Shown here: in pieces, positions 1-12,340 of the stretch
Layout of the letters: the number at the start of each line of letters is the position of its first letter
How positions within the stretch are numbered: the stretch's first letter is position 1
Source: Isoetes taiwanensis
Lineage: Eukaryota > Streptophyta > Lycopodiopsida > Isoetales > Isoetaceae
DNA length: 64,000 nt
Assembly (NCBI GenBank): GCA_021234155.1
Contig: JAJEKV010000060.1
Span: 7,648,323 to 7,712,322 of the forward strand
Direction: 5' to 3'
Made by a program: the position numbers and the translations under genes
The notes under the pieces: generated by a model
Database searches by the model: none
Told to the model about the DNA's origin: nothing
What the model saw: only the letters and a program-made list of their open reading frames with translations

Positions 1-725
1 GATGTCCCCAGCCCTGGAGATGGGGATGAGGGTTTCGCGGGACATTCTTTGAGGAGGAATTCAAGCCTGGGATGGAAGGGACGTCCAAGCAACCCGATTA
101 CATCTCCTTGGATTGTGCTGATTACACAATGGCTGTTAATTGATGGCATGTTCCATTGTTTGAGTTTTTTAACATGTTTGCTATGTTTGTATGTCTTTTG
201 TTGCTGCAGCCTTGGAGTACTGACCTCACATGCATGAGGGGTATGCATGTGCCATTGTCTCCGGCCGACAATGGGCAACAACAAGTGGTGAATTCCCCGC
301 ACCTCTCCCGATAGGCCTCCCCGAACCCCATTGCCTCGACCTGCTATCCCTGAGCCCCCTTCTATAGAAAATCTGATCTCCAATGGCCTACCACATCCTA
401 TTATAGCATCTGCAGATGCAGAGCATGCCCATGTGGCATCTGAGCTACTCACTAGCGTTGTAAACATAAACACCCTTGCTAACAGTTGGGTCGTCTTTTC
501 CATGAGCTAGAAGAGACGATTGGGACTATGGAGTGGGATGAGGTTGCGATGTCTACAAGGGAAAGGCAAGCTCTTAGGAGTCATATGAACTTGGCGGGGG
601 CGTTGTTGCTGCGGGAACTCAGGCATATTGACAGGTTGATTCTTAGGCTCTTGCAATTCCCTTCTCATGTGTTGTGCCTCTAACAAGTTCATAGGCATAG
701 GACAGGCTTGCGAGGAGGCATGCAC
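1..725 (+). other. Unidentified coding-like segment, possibly the 3' exons of an unknown gene
   Basis: I do not recognise a family here. The most protein-like piece is an open frame at 486-683 (65 codons from a TTG) with charged helical content such as ELEETIGTMEWDE and RELRHIDRLIL. A second coding-like frame at about 366-475 (ending near VVNINTLANS) lies one frame away and stops just after the other begins. A good acceptor (tgctgcag) lies near 205. The segment may be the tail of a host or transposon gene that starts outside the window, or a decayed fragment. The start and exon structure cannot be settled from this sequence. Confidence 0.22.
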
Positions 726-923
726 GCATAACCAACCCGATGTGAACTGGCTGTGTCATTGAACTTTGAACAATTTCATGATGCTTGTTTTTTTTCCTCA
801 GAGTTGCATTGCATAGTCTGCATGGAGCATGAATTGTGCATGTTGAAATTTAAAAAGGTGTCACTGAATTGTTATTGCATATGCATTTGTATATTTGAGC
901 ATTTGCACGGGACTAGCCCCCTG

Positions 924-959
924 CCATAATGGGGAGCCCTTTGGGGAGCTCCATTATGG
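924..959. repeat. Short palindrome (hairpin)
   Basis: The arms CCATAATGG and CCATTATGG, each followed inward by GAGC/GCTC, surround a short GC-rich loop. It stands alone in AT-rich DNA with no coding frame across it. No function is assigned. Confidence 0.5.
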
Positions 960-2310
960 TGGGCGAGGCATCAGGGTACCGGTTTTTGTCGGCGGGGTTC
1001 AACTCCCCGTGCTTCGTTATGCTCTTTGTTTGTCTGTTGCTGTGGAAAGTATGACAGACCCTGCAAGGGAAGCTCACTTATCGGGTGCAATGGAGCTGCT
1101 GTACCTTGTGGAGATTGTGAGGTGGGCTGGCGTGCAGTGCATGTATGTAACAGATTGACCTTATTTTCAGATTGACCTCAACCTTTGGGTGACGTGGAAA
1201 TGGGGATTTGACCCCATCTTAATTTGTGATGGACGGTTGTGGTGATTGGCTTTTGGATATGCTTGGGTATATGCCTTTTTTGAATGGATAGGATTGAGCA
1301 AAACATTCATATATCAAAGCAAATTGGGACTCAAGCAATGGATGCAAGAAAAGCTGGGTCGTGTTGCACTATATTTGAGGCAAGAACTTCACTGTTGTAG
1401 GCTTAGAACCATGTTCTTCAAGGTATTCTTTATACTTTTTGCATTTTTTCCTTTTATATCAATAAGAGGCATTCCCTTACTCTTCACTTTTGGTAGCAAT
1501 AGGCAATACCATGCATTATCTTTTATGGTATTTTAGGCGATATCCTCAATTCTTTAGTTTTCCACTGCCCCAAATTTGGAATAACTCAAAATATGATAGA
1601 AAGCCTTTCATTCCCACATCCAATTCTTCCAATCTTGATTTGCACATAAGTTGTTTGCAATACTGCCTAAAATTCACGTGCACTTTGGATTCGCGCTTCG
1701 AGTTCACATATGTGAGTATGTGGCTTCATTTACGAAGCATGTTTTATAATAGCATATCTAATTTTGTTTTTGTATTCATAAAAATAAAATAAAGAAAGCA
1801 ACAAAGTGACATTACAATATATTAATTTTGTCTAGAAAGCTTTCTAATCAGTGCCATTAAGAAAGACAATGATCGTTTGACTGAAAGGACAGTGACTCAC
1901 ATGATACTTGGTTGTTATAGCACTAGATTTTTTTGTTTTTTGAATTGCCGGCCAAGTAGTTAGTTGCACCTCATTGGATGCAAGATCAGATTCATATTAG
2001 TTGTCCTCCCTCTCTATTGATGCCTCTATATTTTTGTTCCTTTCCTTTGGAGTTGTCCTTATATCAGTTCCATATTGTGTACTTGTGCCCTTTTTGTATG
2101 GGCCCTTTCTAACATCACACTATTCATGCGACTTACAAAATGATGCCAACCAAAATCCTTGTGATATTTGACTTTTGATCATCATGTGCCTCCAATCTTA
2201 ACTAAATTTCCAACAGTAAGAATAGATGTCCCAAGCTACCTTTTAATTGAAGTTCCAACATTAGATGCCAAGATGTGCAAGAGTAGATATGCCAAGATAT
2301 GGAAGATATG
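960..2310. other. AT-rich stretch without a supported gene
   Basis: Short open frames occur on both strands, the longest about 100 codons at 1490-1792. None has recognisable motifs, conserved splice sites or a second copy in this window. I see no RNA gene or clear mobile element here. Confidence 0.5.
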
Positions 2311-2316
2311 CCAAGA

Positions 2317-2540
2317 TTGGCACACTCCTGGGTTGCCAAATATTATTCTAGCAGTACTAGTACAAGGGCACCTCAGAGCTTAAAACGTAAGAGGCCATGC
2401 TTCAAATATGGTATTCCTGCTAAGCTCATCAGAATAATGAGGCCCTCTCGCAATTGCCTCAACAAAAGAAAGGGCAACAAGCGATATTCTTCTCTACATT
2501 TTTGCCACTCAAGAGGCTTGACATTCTTCTATATCTAAAC
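2317..2540 (+). pseudogene. 3' fragment of the protein kinase gene (copy of the 27.1 kb tail)
   Basis: The sequence matches the last ~45 codons and proximal 3' flank of the intact kinase at 26252-27229: HPWVAKYYSSTSTRAP there corresponds to HSWVAKYYSSSTSTRAP here, followed by LKRKRPCF and PAKLIR in both. None of the catalytic domain is present, so no active kinase can be made. Two other fragments, at 6574 and 13352, begin at nearly the same place in the gene. It is a dispersed gene fragment. Confidence 0.75.
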
Positions 2541-2599
2541 TATATAATTCTTATAGGCAAGATGCTTCTAGAATATTTCTTAGATTCCCTTGCTAGTTT

Positions 2600-4080
2600 G
2601 TTGCCACGTCCTTGATTTTGTCCGGGGGGGAAAATAGAAAAACAGATATCCATAAAATTTTCAATGGCGGCACATATGGCAAGGCTACGTGGTCCGCCAG
2701 TGGATCTCTGTTACTCTGCGACAAGCAGTGGCAAGCAGGGCATTTGGAAGCAGCAATCTCAACTCCGAATAGATTGGAGTTTCTGCAGATAGATGCAAGA
2801 GAGTGAAGGGTTTTGTTAAGTTTGATACCAGGACAGATTTCCATCAAGAAACAAGAGCGTCGTTCCAAATTTGGGGCAAATTCGATGCCTCCGTTCAGAA
2901 GAGGAGAGACTAGGAGTCTTTTTCTCTTCAACCAAGGAGTTAATTCAAAATATTTGCAGGGGAGAAGGCAATTACTTCTCAAATAATCTGATTGCCGATC
3001 GTAGAAACAAGGGATCAGTTTGGAACGCAAATAATAGCATCCTAAACAATTTATCTCTTGCATCCGAAAAGCTGCCAAATATTTGCTTTGTTTTGAGAAC
3101 TGGGGCAAGAATCAAAGGTTTAGGGCTTGAAAAACATCTTCTATGCTTCAAGTAATCGATGTTTTCAAGGTCGAACTCATTTGCTTTTTAGTACACTCAA
3201 AAGAATCTGTCAATTCTTCATTGATTCCTCAGAAGGCATAATGGATATTGTCGCAAGCGTCCTTGTTACATGATTCATCGAACTGGAATTTTTGGAAATC
3301 TCTCAAAAATTGCAACAGCGAAAGAAATTACTGTGCACTGGCTTGAAAAATCTGCACAATTCGTATCAGATACAATCAAACACACTATCTGACCTGATGC
3401 TTATAAGGAAGGTGGATGATTACGGGGACAGAAATCTGCAAATCTTTGAATATATGTGCTTGAAATAGATTCTGTACAGTTCCAAATGCCTCCATTTTTG
3501 AGTCCTTCCAAATGCAGTGCATAAAAGAAACCTAAGTATCGGACTGATCTATCAAAAAATCAAATACCATGTATGTGTTGAATCTTCGTATTGCTTGAGA
3601 AATTGATCAAGCTCCTCTGAGCGTCTTGAGTTGGTCCATTTTGCCACAACAATGCACTTGCTTCTTTCTTTAGTTTGCTTCTTTCTTTAGTTTTACAATA
3701 GTTATGGTGCTTTGCAACGATTAATATTTGCTTTTGAGTTCTGAAATTGTAGTGATTGTTAGCAACAATTTTCTTGCGACCCCTTATTATATGAGATAAG
3801 GTACGACAACGATACTCGGTACATAAGCAACAAATGTCCAGATGCTAAAAGCCTAAAAACCCCAAACACTAGTGTTGCGTAACATTGATAAAATGAGCTT
3901 AGGCAACATCTACTTGTAACTCGAGCACCTATCCCTATGAAATCATTAGCATTTGCTAATGTATCTATTAGCCCCAACAAGCATGAAGCACTATATCCTA
4001 CAGGCACATATAAGAACATCACATCATGAACACCTTTTACATTGTTGTAAACTTATACAAATATATTATTAAGTAGGTTT
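2600..4080. other. No supported gene; coding-like remnants only
   Basis: A 171-codon open frame on the minus strand (2593-3108) and a 94-codon frame on the plus strand (2871-3155) overlap each other. Neither shows a recognisable domain. The plus strand from 2870 to 3560 has several short protein-like stretches separated by stops, which could be decayed exons, but I cannot name a family. The rest is AT-rich. Confidence 0.35.
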
Positions 4081-4096
4081 AGAACCAAAGAAATGT

Positions 4097-4119
4097 TCGC
4101 GGCGGCCTTGCCGCCGCGA
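4097..4119. repeat. GC-only perfect hairpin in AT-rich DNA
   Basis: TCGCGGCGGC and GCCGCCGCGA are exact inverted repeats around a 3-base loop. The surrounding 300 bases are strongly AT-rich. It lies just before the copy of the kinase 3'-flank repeat that starts near 4131. Confidence 0.6.
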
Positions 4120-4130
4120 TAAATTTCTCG

Positions 4131-4590
4131 TACATATAAACTAGATATCACGTTATGCCACCTTCGTGTGACATATTATATTTTTTGAAGACAATTATTT
4201 TTAGAGGTTGAACTCTTGAGATACGACACCTTCAATGACATATTTTTTTAATATGATACAATTATTTATAGAGGTTGGCTTCTTGACAAACGCCACCTCT
4301 ATAACATATTTTTCCAAATCCATGACATGTTTTCCAAATTAATTGTTTACTTTGCCGAGCTTGAGCAAATATGGATTTTGGTTGCTCTTTTTGTTTACAT
4401 ATCTTCAAACTTTTCTTCCCTTTATGCATTGTCTAACTTAATTTTTTGCTTTCTAGTATTTGTATCTTGTGATCTTTGATAGTAACAAGCTTTGTTTTAT
4501 GCTTTAGCATGGAATATTGTGGCTTCAATCTTCTATTGCCAAGCACTGCCATGTTGACATGTGCAGACACAATTTGTTTTAATAGTTGGA
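4131..4590 (+). repeat. Kinase 3'-flank repeat, copy 1 (left part)
   Basis: This is the same sequence as downstream of the intact kinase from about 27300: paired boxes of the form GAGGTTGGCTTCTTGACA, then a T-rich stretch, then a block around TTGCCAAGCACTGCCATG. The copy is split by a reverse-strand LINE tail at 4591-5277 and resumes at 5278-5400. Other copies are at 6745-6935, 27290-28930, 30961-31345 and 47585-48140. Confidence 0.75.
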
Positions 4591-5277
4591 AGGAAAGAAG
4601 GAAGCATATTTTAACGTCCGTGGAGGCCAAATCGGCCTATGAGACAGTACGTGCACTACACAAAGCAGATAGAAATCACACCAAAAATACAAATGCTACT
4701 ATACAATGTGTCCTACTACTGGGATGAAAAAACCCCACGTGGAAGGAAAACCCCTGGTAGTAGGCTCTCAGATCCCCTGTCCCGTAATGGATACTCTGAT
4801 GGTGGAGACCTGCAAAATGTAGAATGCGAGACATGCAACCGTAAGCGATGCCAGCAAGTGACGCAGCAGTGTCTTAGAGCATCTAAGATCAGCATGTGCT
4901 ACTCGGATGTGCGTATATGTCGGACACTCCTCCAGATCATAGTGCTCATCCTCTATTGTTTGCATGTGGTAACACTGGAATATTCTCTCATGATGGGGGA
5001 TTCTCTGCTCTCCATTCGCAACTCCAGCGACCTATTTCAATTCTGAGATGATGGGGAGCCCGTCCTCAAGGAGGCAATATCTCTTCGTTTCTTCATAGAT
5101 ATGTGTGCTTTCAAGTACTGGTGTGGGCCATGTTCCAGCGCTAGATTAACCTGCGTACGGTAATGCTCTGTTTTTGGCTTTGCAAGAGTGGCTGTATTCC
5201 ACAGAGTAGTAGCAAAGCACTCATTCAGGTGCACATCCTGTCCCTCGGCATCAGGCATAGCCACAACCTCCTGGTAA
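4591..5277 (-). mobile_element. 5'-truncated LINE, 3' end only, minus strand
   Basis: Reading the minus strand, the fragment encodes pieces of the LINE ORF2 C terminus: LEHGPHQYLK and MKKRRDIASLRTG (compare LEHGPHRCRK in the 40-44 kb LINE and MKKRRHIASIRTS in the 7-12 kb LINE), then the zinc-knuckle partner segment EDEHYDLEECP. The 3' stem-loop and a terminal CTTC-type repeat follow. It interrupts the kinase 3'-flank repeat, whose halves lie at 4131-4590 and 5278-5400. Such 5' truncation is typical of target-primed reverse transcription. Confidence 0.8.
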
Positions 5278-5650
5278 GATGGACGTTGTTCTTAAAGCTA
5301 GAGCTTTTAGGACTTAAATGCTGCGGTATAGAAATATACTTGTCATTTTTATTGTGAGTGAGTGGACATAGAGTATAAGTCCCATTGTGGAGAAAATGGA
5401 AGTTCAAGCACTACAAATTGTTTAAAATGGCCATTTCATAAAATATATTTCAAGAAAAGGCGAACTACGTTAATTGTTGGCAAATGGCCATTTCGCTAAA
5501 TTCTATGTGGAAAAACGTGTAATGTAATAAAGATACCATTACCAACTTTATTTGCATGAAAAGTTAATGAAATAATGTATATGCTAGTGGCCTTATCACA
5601 ATATATAGATTTCCTACTAGTTGTTTTTGAGAAAAAACTTATCTAGGCGG
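5278..5650 (+). repeat. Kinase 3'-flank repeat, copy 1 (right part), running into a second repeat
   Basis: 5278-5400 continues the kinase 3'-flank repeat. 5400-5650 matches 48720-48787 plus 49824-49990. At about 5467 the sequence is uninterrupted, whereas the 48-49 kb copy carries about 1 kb of extra DNA at that point, so this copy is the empty site. Confidence 0.65.
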
Positions 5651-6570
5651 CTTGAAAGTCTACTGGGCTATGCACGGGGAATGCACTCAAATGACTTTGA
5701 TTTGCTTGATGGTAGCAAGTAAATCTCCCTCCTCTAATATGCGATAATAACTACACAAAACTCATACTCAATTTTCGAGGTCAATTGTGCACTTGGGCAA
5801 GAATGATTGATGGTAACAGAAAATGTGTGTACGTGCATTTGAAACAAATTTGTTGATCCTTTTAGTAACAAATGGAAATTTCCTTTCAAAAGAAGGAAAT
5901 AGAATTGGCTTAATCCCCGCAATATTATCAACCGACCGACAACCTTCAAGCATGCCCAAAACTCGAAACTCAAAAGTGATTGTTGTGTCATCCGATCGGC
6001 ATTCTCAAAGCCCACTGACCAAATCTTTCTAGGTAGACATCAATGCTTATTCATAAGGACCGTATATTCAAAAAATATAAATTGATAAAGGTAAAACTTA
6101 TCATTCTATATCCGGGCAAGAATAGTTATGTTTGTTGTCTATATTGTATTTTGGAGAATTGAAGCAAAGCGGTCAGCAATCCAGAGTAACTCTACTTTAG
6201 GGAAGACCAATGTCGAGTCTTATTAAGTTAGACTTGCAAAATAGAATATGCTCCTTTCACTATTTCTCACCCACCCACACATATTATATGAAAACAAAGA
6301 TATATCTTTGCCAAGTTGCATATTGTCTGAGAACTTTTCTACTCCAGAACCATCTTGTAGATTGAATGCCTAAAATTGAAACAAAGTCCCAAATAATGCT
6401 TTGGTACATAAAATGGTGACAAAAGGCTTCAATCAATCTCAACATTAGTCAGAACTAGAACTTGCCTTTGACGTATGACCTCTCCTAGTTTCATCCATTT
6501 TCTTGACAGGATAAGGCTCCATGTCCACTCTATGTTTTCTTCAAATCTTGAAATTGCATATGCAAATGCA
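5651..6570. other. AT-rich stretch, nothing recognised
   Basis: Open frames up to 93 codons at 5734-6015 overlap on both strands and lack motifs. I see no RNA gene or element boundaries. Confidence 0.5.
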
Positions 6571-6573
6571 AAA

Positions 6574-6935
6574 GGGTTGCCAAATATTATTCTAGTAAGA
6601 CTAGTACAAGGGCGCCTCAGAGCTTAAAACGTAAGAGGCCATGCTTCTAATACGGTGCCTGCTGAAAGGAAACAGCAACAAGGGACATTCTTCTCTACAT
6701 TTATTTGCCACTCAAGAGACTTGGCATTATTCTTCTGTACATATAAACTAGATATCAGGTTATGCCACCTTCGTGACATATTATATTTTTTAAAGACAAT
6801 TATTTGTAGAGGTTGGCTTCTTGACATACGCCACCTTCAATGACATTTTTTTTAATACAATACAATTATCTATAGAGGTTGGCTTCTTCTTGACAAACAC
6901 CACCTCCGTGACATATTTTTCCAAATTAAAATAGT
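6574..6935 (+). pseudogene. Second 3' fragment of the kinase gene plus its 3' flank
   Basis: 6574-6665 matches the last codons of the kinase (GGGTTGCCAAATATTATTC onward, through the block encoding LKRKRPCF). 6665-6935 matches its 3' flank, including the paired GAGGTTGGCTTCTT boxes. The catalytic domain is absent. A few bases after the KRKRPCF codons are missing relative to the 27.1 kb copy. Confidence 0.75.
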
Positions 6936-7431
6936 AGCCGAGAAGAATTTTTGCAATCGGAACGTATAGCTACAATAGTAGTCTGGTCAGTGGTAGCGTT
7001 GGGGAAACCCGAAGCAGGAGGACTTTGCCGTTTTTAAATGCATGAATTAATTGCAGAAACTATTAAGAAAAATAAGGGAGGGAGAAAGTTCCTTTTGCCA
7101 TAGGGTAACGTCGTCTCTCTATTCAACCCAGAAGCTTCGCTCAACCACGATCTTCAGCTGTACTGCTACCATCCCTTGCTTATTTACTGCACATGCATTC
7201 GCTGGGGTTAGTCCTTATGACTAAGTGGGGATCCCTGGCTGCCACTGCATGCATGGAAATACTCTGGAAATCTTGGATAAGCACAAACACAGACGGAAAA
7301 TCCTACGTGAGTACAATGCTAAGACAATGACAACGTAATCCAAGAAAATATCAAACATGAACATCAGAAGAAGAACATATCCAAAAGAGACCTAGACCTA
7401 GCATTCAGGCCAAGGAAGAAGCCTCTTCCAT

Positions 7432-8800
7432 GAAGAAGGAGGCTCTGCAAAGGCTCAGGCGGCAAGCTCAGCTCAGCCAGCAGCACAGTCGACAAACCCA
7501 GCTTTGCAGACCTCAGACTCTGATTCCACAAGGATGGCACACTAGTCATGCCATTTGAGATGGAGACAAACACAGGCGATGGTTGAGGATCACACCACTC
7601 AGATCTCACACCTGGCAGAAGAGCAACAAGCCTCCGTCCCCCAAGTGATTAAGAAGCAACTGGCTATAGTAAAGCAACAGTTTTCAGGCATTGAGACCCA
7701 AGTGCAACAATTGCTTGACAGTATTCGCTTGTTGCAGTTTGAAAGGGAGCAGGATAGACAGACTCTTGCTGACCTCCGGGCACAAATAGACACCATGTCT
7801 ACCAGAGATGAAGTTATAATGAAGGACAAGGAGAGAATTGAGCAGGAGATGGTCACTGATATCTCCCGTCTTCGATCGGACATTGCAGGTGTCATTGCCA
7901 CTCAGGTGGCATTTCAGATAGCAACTAACAAAAGCCAGTTGCTATAGCAGGCCCTTCAGAACAGGGTCAGCACAATGGAGACCACCTTAACATCGGGAAC
8001 ATCGGCAGATGATGTGGTTGCCTCTAGGATACAGAAGTTGGAACAGCGTTCCCTTGTTCAAGAGCAAGAGGCACACGAGCTATGAGAAGCTACAATCCAA
8101 CAGGGGAAAGGACTCCATGCCAATGCACACGAGGCCTTGCAAAATTGTGTATACGAGTTGGAGCGGCAGAAACAATTCCAGCAGGAGCTGAGCTCTCGGC
8201 TTCAGAAGGTGGAGGCAATCTCAGGCACCTCAGCTGCCACCCATGCTCAAGCTCCCATGCGAAGTCAGTCTAGGCAGGCACCACGACGCCCTACTTCCCC
8301 ATGCCCTCCATGCCAACAGGACCCTCCTGTTCATGGACACCGGACAACGCCTTCAACTCACAAACAGCAGCCGGTACATGGTGTCCCAGCAAACGTTGAT
8401 CCACGTGAGCTTAGTGAACGCAGACGGAGAGGTCATAATTTGGTGATCCGTGGCTGCTTGGGAAGAAGAGGGAGAGAATCTCATTCACCGCCTCGGATCT
8501 TGGATCATGAATCGTATGACATTGCCTAGGCCTATACACATTGCTTTCGAGCCGGTAGTCATGGTGCTCGGCGTTACGCCTACAACCGTATTGTCATATT
8601 CCGCGATGCCAGCGGATATGCAAGTGCGGGATGCCATCTTTAGCGCCCGGCAAGCAATTGAAGGGAACATCCTTGTATGTGGACCAAGACCTCACCCCAG
8701 TGCAACAAGAGTCCTGCAGGCGTGAGCTCACCAAGGTTCGAGGCATCCGCTGTCAAGGAGTTCGAGGCAAGATGCACATTTTTCGCTCACCGAATGTTGC
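7432..8800 (+). pseudogene. LINE ORF1 (coiled-coil RNA-binding protein), disrupted
   Basis: One frame reads from about 7432 to 8529 with stops at 7543 (TAG), 7945 (TAG) and 8083 (TGA). It begins with an Ala/Gln/Ser-rich part, followed by a long heptad-type coiled coil (for example LAEEQQASVPQVIKKQ and SRLQKVEAISG). A segment like an RNA-recognition motif then starts at GHNLVIRG (8431) and changes frame at EEEGENLIHRL. The C-terminal block has VDQDLTPVQQE and GKMHIF (8677-8790). The 40-41 kb copy has the matching DVDLTPPQQQ and GKMKVYVPP. The C/P/A-rich tail at 8800-8960 looks like a linker to ORF2. Confidence 0.75.
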
Positions 8801-9099
8801 TGCAGACCCTCCGGGCCATTCAGCTGCAGCCCCCACCTCCTCTGATCATGCTCCTCCACCGTCTGCTCCCGCCCCACGCCCTGCTGCCACTGCCACTGCC
8901 ACTACTCCTCAGTCATATGCCACCCCAGCTCCCATAACGCTTCACCGCCCCAACCCCTCATCGCTTCTCACTCATCCCAAGATGACTCGATCTCGCTACC
9001 GCTTCCCACTCTTTCCCCACAACTCAATCTGCGCATGCCTCTGCTACTAACAAATAGGGAATATGCCTTCGAGTGGTCTCCTAGAATTGTCGAGGTTTC

Positions 9100-10133
9100 C
9101 CATGGCAGAAGGGGGATAGTCTCAACTCTGTTGCTGCAGATATGGATCTCATCTTCCTCATGGAGACATGGGAGCACGCAGGACACAGGCTACCTGATCT
9201 TCTAGGCTATCAACATTTCTCAGTCTTCAATAGCTGCACAGGCAAGAGGGGACATGGAGGGGTTGCCTGTTATTACCGGGAGTCTTTGGCACAGTCGGTC
9301 TTCCTGCACAAGATTGACAGACACAACCGGTACTTGTGGGTGCGGGTGCAGAATTGTAGTGGCAACCCTCTCTTCTTGGCTGCTTGCTACTTTCCACATG
9401 CAGAAAGCAACTTTTACCATGCCCACTCAGATGTGTAGCTCCATATGTCGATCTATATGATGACATACAGCAACATAGACAGTTGGGTAGTGTGGTACTT
9501 CTTGGGGACTTCAATGCACGGACAGGAGTAGAGCAGCCCATGAGACTTGATCCTTTGGCTCAGGATGTGTTACAGCTGCGCCCCGCAGAGGCGGCTTGGC
9601 CACGAACATCAGATGATAGTCAGGTCACGCGCTTTGGCAGGCAGTTGCTTCTACTATGTGGTGTCTTTGACTTGGTAATTTGTAATGGCTTGGCACAGTG
9701 GCCTTCCTCCTGTAAGTGCACCTGCAGACAAGAGAATCAGGGTGGAGGATCTAGTGTGGTGGACTATCTATTAGTCGCTAAGCAGGATGTACATTTGATC
9801 AACCACTTTCGGGTAGGCACAGACAGTAGAGATGAGGAGACCGACTCAGATCACCTTCCACTCTACTTGGAGTTGGCTTGCCAGGCTGCTAGAACCCCTT
9901 CTATGGCAGCTCCTCGTACTCGCTTGCGATTGGATTATGAGCAGACAAAGGATTATGCTGATATGCTTATAGATGACCTTTCAGGAATTTTGCAGGCCCC
10001 CATGCTAGAGCAGCAAACGAGTCAGCTGATTGAGCTCCTTGGTATGCGCCGCGTAAAGATGTTTTGGGATAACATGCCCGAAAGTGTCCGCGGGGACTGC
10101 AACATTCCCGCGTGTCGGTGGTTTGATGTTTGA
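9100..10133 (+). pseudogene. LINE ORF2, endonuclease domain, frameshifted
   Basis: The frame from 9142 has the catalytic-glutamate block FLMETWEHAG and a region GGVACYYRES shared with the second LINE. It ends at 9438, and the protein continues in the frame open at 9384-10133 with GDFNART (about 9505) and SDHLPLYLEL (about 9845), both hallmark blocks of the LINE endonuclease (exonuclease-endonuclease-phosphatase fold). One frameshift near 9430 separates the halves. After SDHLPL the frame runs into the linker toward the reverse transcriptase and stops at 10133. Confidence 0.85.
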
Positions 10134-11480
10134 GTGTAAGGAATACAAATGCCGGCTCGCCCGATCACGATCCCTGCAATGCGCCCACATGCCACCACGA
10201 TGTCGTGCTTTCTTGAAGGCAAAGAAATCTCGATTACATTACCGTCATCAAAGGGAAATGTTTTACATGTTGGAAAGCCATCCTAGAACCCTTTGGCGCA
10301 AGGTTCTTCGTAAGCCCGGCCCGACCCTACGGGGAACATCACTCATGAGCAGTGGGAACAATACTTGCAGCAACTCTATGATCCTCAAGGGACACGCGCA
10401 CTCATACCCCCACAACATGGTCCGACATTAGAAATCACAGAGGCTGATGTTACCCAGGATCTGCAGCATTTGGCCAATGGGAAAGCAACGGACCTGGATG
10501 GTATGCAGACAGAGTTGCTCAAGTGGACAGGGGAGCCTGTGGTACCAGTCCTAACCACTATGTTCAACGAGTCTTTGCGGAGAAGGATTCCCCGCCAGCG
10601 GACCACAAAAGGCGAGTTGTCCCCATTTACAAGGCAGGAGATCCACATAGTCCAATCAATTATCGAACAATCATGGTCAGTTCGGTGTTTGCCAAACTGC
10701 TAGCTGGCATTATTGAGCAACAGTTGACCAGGTGGGCAGAAGCACCAGGTGTGCGAGCTCTCACGCAAGCAGGGTTCAGACCCCGGCATTCAACCATTGA
10801 TCATATCTTCACATTGAGGACTTTGGTTAAGGATAGCAGAAACCGTCGGCGGGACCTGTATTGTTGCTTTGTTGACTTTGCGAAGGCTTTTGACACTGTG
10901 CCTCGGGAAAAGTTATGGGAAAGATTGTGGCAACTGAAGGTTCCTGTGGATATGCAAAATGCAGTATACAGGTTGTACGAGAGTTGTTCAGGCCAGATGC
11001 GGATGAGGGACAACCATTCACTAGCAGTATTGGGGTCCGCCAGGGATGTCCTCTTTCCCCAACATTGTTTGGTCTGTACATTGACCAGTTGGAACCCTGG
11101 CTCATGGACAATGGGGGTGGCGGACCAACTTTTGCATCAGGTCCTCAGGCAACTCATCTATGCAGACGATGTTGACCTCTTAGCTCACACTCCAGACGAT
11201 ATGCAGTCTCACCTAGATGCTCTGGATACATTCTGCCAGGCCACAGACATGAACATCAATCTGGCCAAGACTAAGGTGGTCCTAATCTCATCCTCGCGCC
11301 ATCCAAGGCCCCCTTCATTCACTTATCGAGGGCAACAAGTGGAGGTGACACCCACCTACAAGTATCTGGGAGTGGAGTTTCCTTCTACACTATGCTGGGA
11401 CACTTCCATAAGATTGCGTGTAGCGGCCAGGCCGAAAGCACTTTATGCAATGCGAAACAATAACCACAGGCGTAATTATA
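10134..11480 (+). pseudogene. LINE ORF2, reverse transcriptase domain, frameshifted
   Basis: Reverse transcriptase motifs occur in order: LANGKATDLDG (about 10470), AGFRPRHSTIDHIF (about 10770), FVDFAKAFDTVPR (about 10866), GVRQGCPLSPTLFG (11031, in another frame), the catalytic YADDVDLLAHT (11159), and the thumb-proximal YKYLGVEF (11359). At least three frame changes separate them, near 10600, 11010 and 11130. All key aspartates are present despite the shifts, so the loss of activity is recent or includes sequencing errors. Confidence 0.88.
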
Positions 11481-11483
11481 TGA

Positions 11484-12340
11484 TTGGGGACATCGGGCAC
11501 ATCCGCTCGGGGTATTGGTAGAGCCCGCTCTTTTTGTGCGGGGTTGAAGTCACAGGGCCCGATGGTGTCCCTTGCTACTTGGAGCGACTTAGAACAGGTG
11601 CAGAAGGCCTTCTTAGCACGGGCACTTGGAGTGAAATCCACGGTCCCATATCAAATTTTATTGCAGGAGACAGGTTTCCTGCCACTTCAGCGAGCGGCCC
11701 TTGATAGACACATCGTCTATTTCCAGAAGGTGGTAAATATGGATGATGATCGCTCACCGCAAGACTTGGCTTATGCAAAGGGCAATGGGACCACAACGAC
11801 TCAAGAATTGTTGGAAGGATAAAAGAGTCGCGATGGCTAACTTCGATGGAATGTCCAGAGCACATGTGCATCCGTAGAAACAGAGGCGGTCGCGGCAGCT
11901 GAGATGTTACTTTGATGCTTGTTTCTCCAAAGAAGCTTTGGGATTCGAGGCCCTGGAGCAAGTCAAAACATCACATAACAAGCAGCACATAAATCCCACA
12001 TTAGAACGAGACCCATAGCGCTACCTACATTCACATCTGCCCATGAAAAAGCGCAGGCATATCGCCTCCATTCGCACAAGTGCCCACCATCTCCGGATTG
12101 AGACAGATCAATGGATTGGAGAGCCACGACAGGATAGGGTTTGTCAGTGCTGCCAGACGGGAGCTGTTGAGGTTGAGTGTCACACTTTCCAGAGCTGCCC
12201 GGCATATGATCAGATTCGGACCGCCAGCGTGCTTTCGGTTGATTAGACCCGATGAGCCGCTACACATGATCTTTTGGGCACGCGACTTCGTTAGCTCACT
12301 TTCGGATCATACATTCAGGAAGTACTGGACTTGAGGGCTC
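11484..12340 (+). pseudogene. LINE ORF2 C-terminal region with zinc knuckle
   Basis: After the polymerase thumb, a new frame reads ALGVKSTVPYQILLQETG (11618 on), a block also present in the third LINE. It stops at 11822. Further coding resemblance includes MKKRRHIASIRTSAHH and the knuckle CQCCQTGAVEVECHTFQSC (about 12140-12200), followed by PAYDQIR. The Cys/His spacing resembles the C-terminal knuckle of many LINE ORF2 proteins. Several stops and shifts interrupt the region. Confidence 0.75.

Noticed and set aside
2593-3108. 171-codon open frame on the minus strand
   Set aside because: No recognisable motif, overlaps an equally long plus-strand frame, no splice or start context, and no copy elsewhere in the window.
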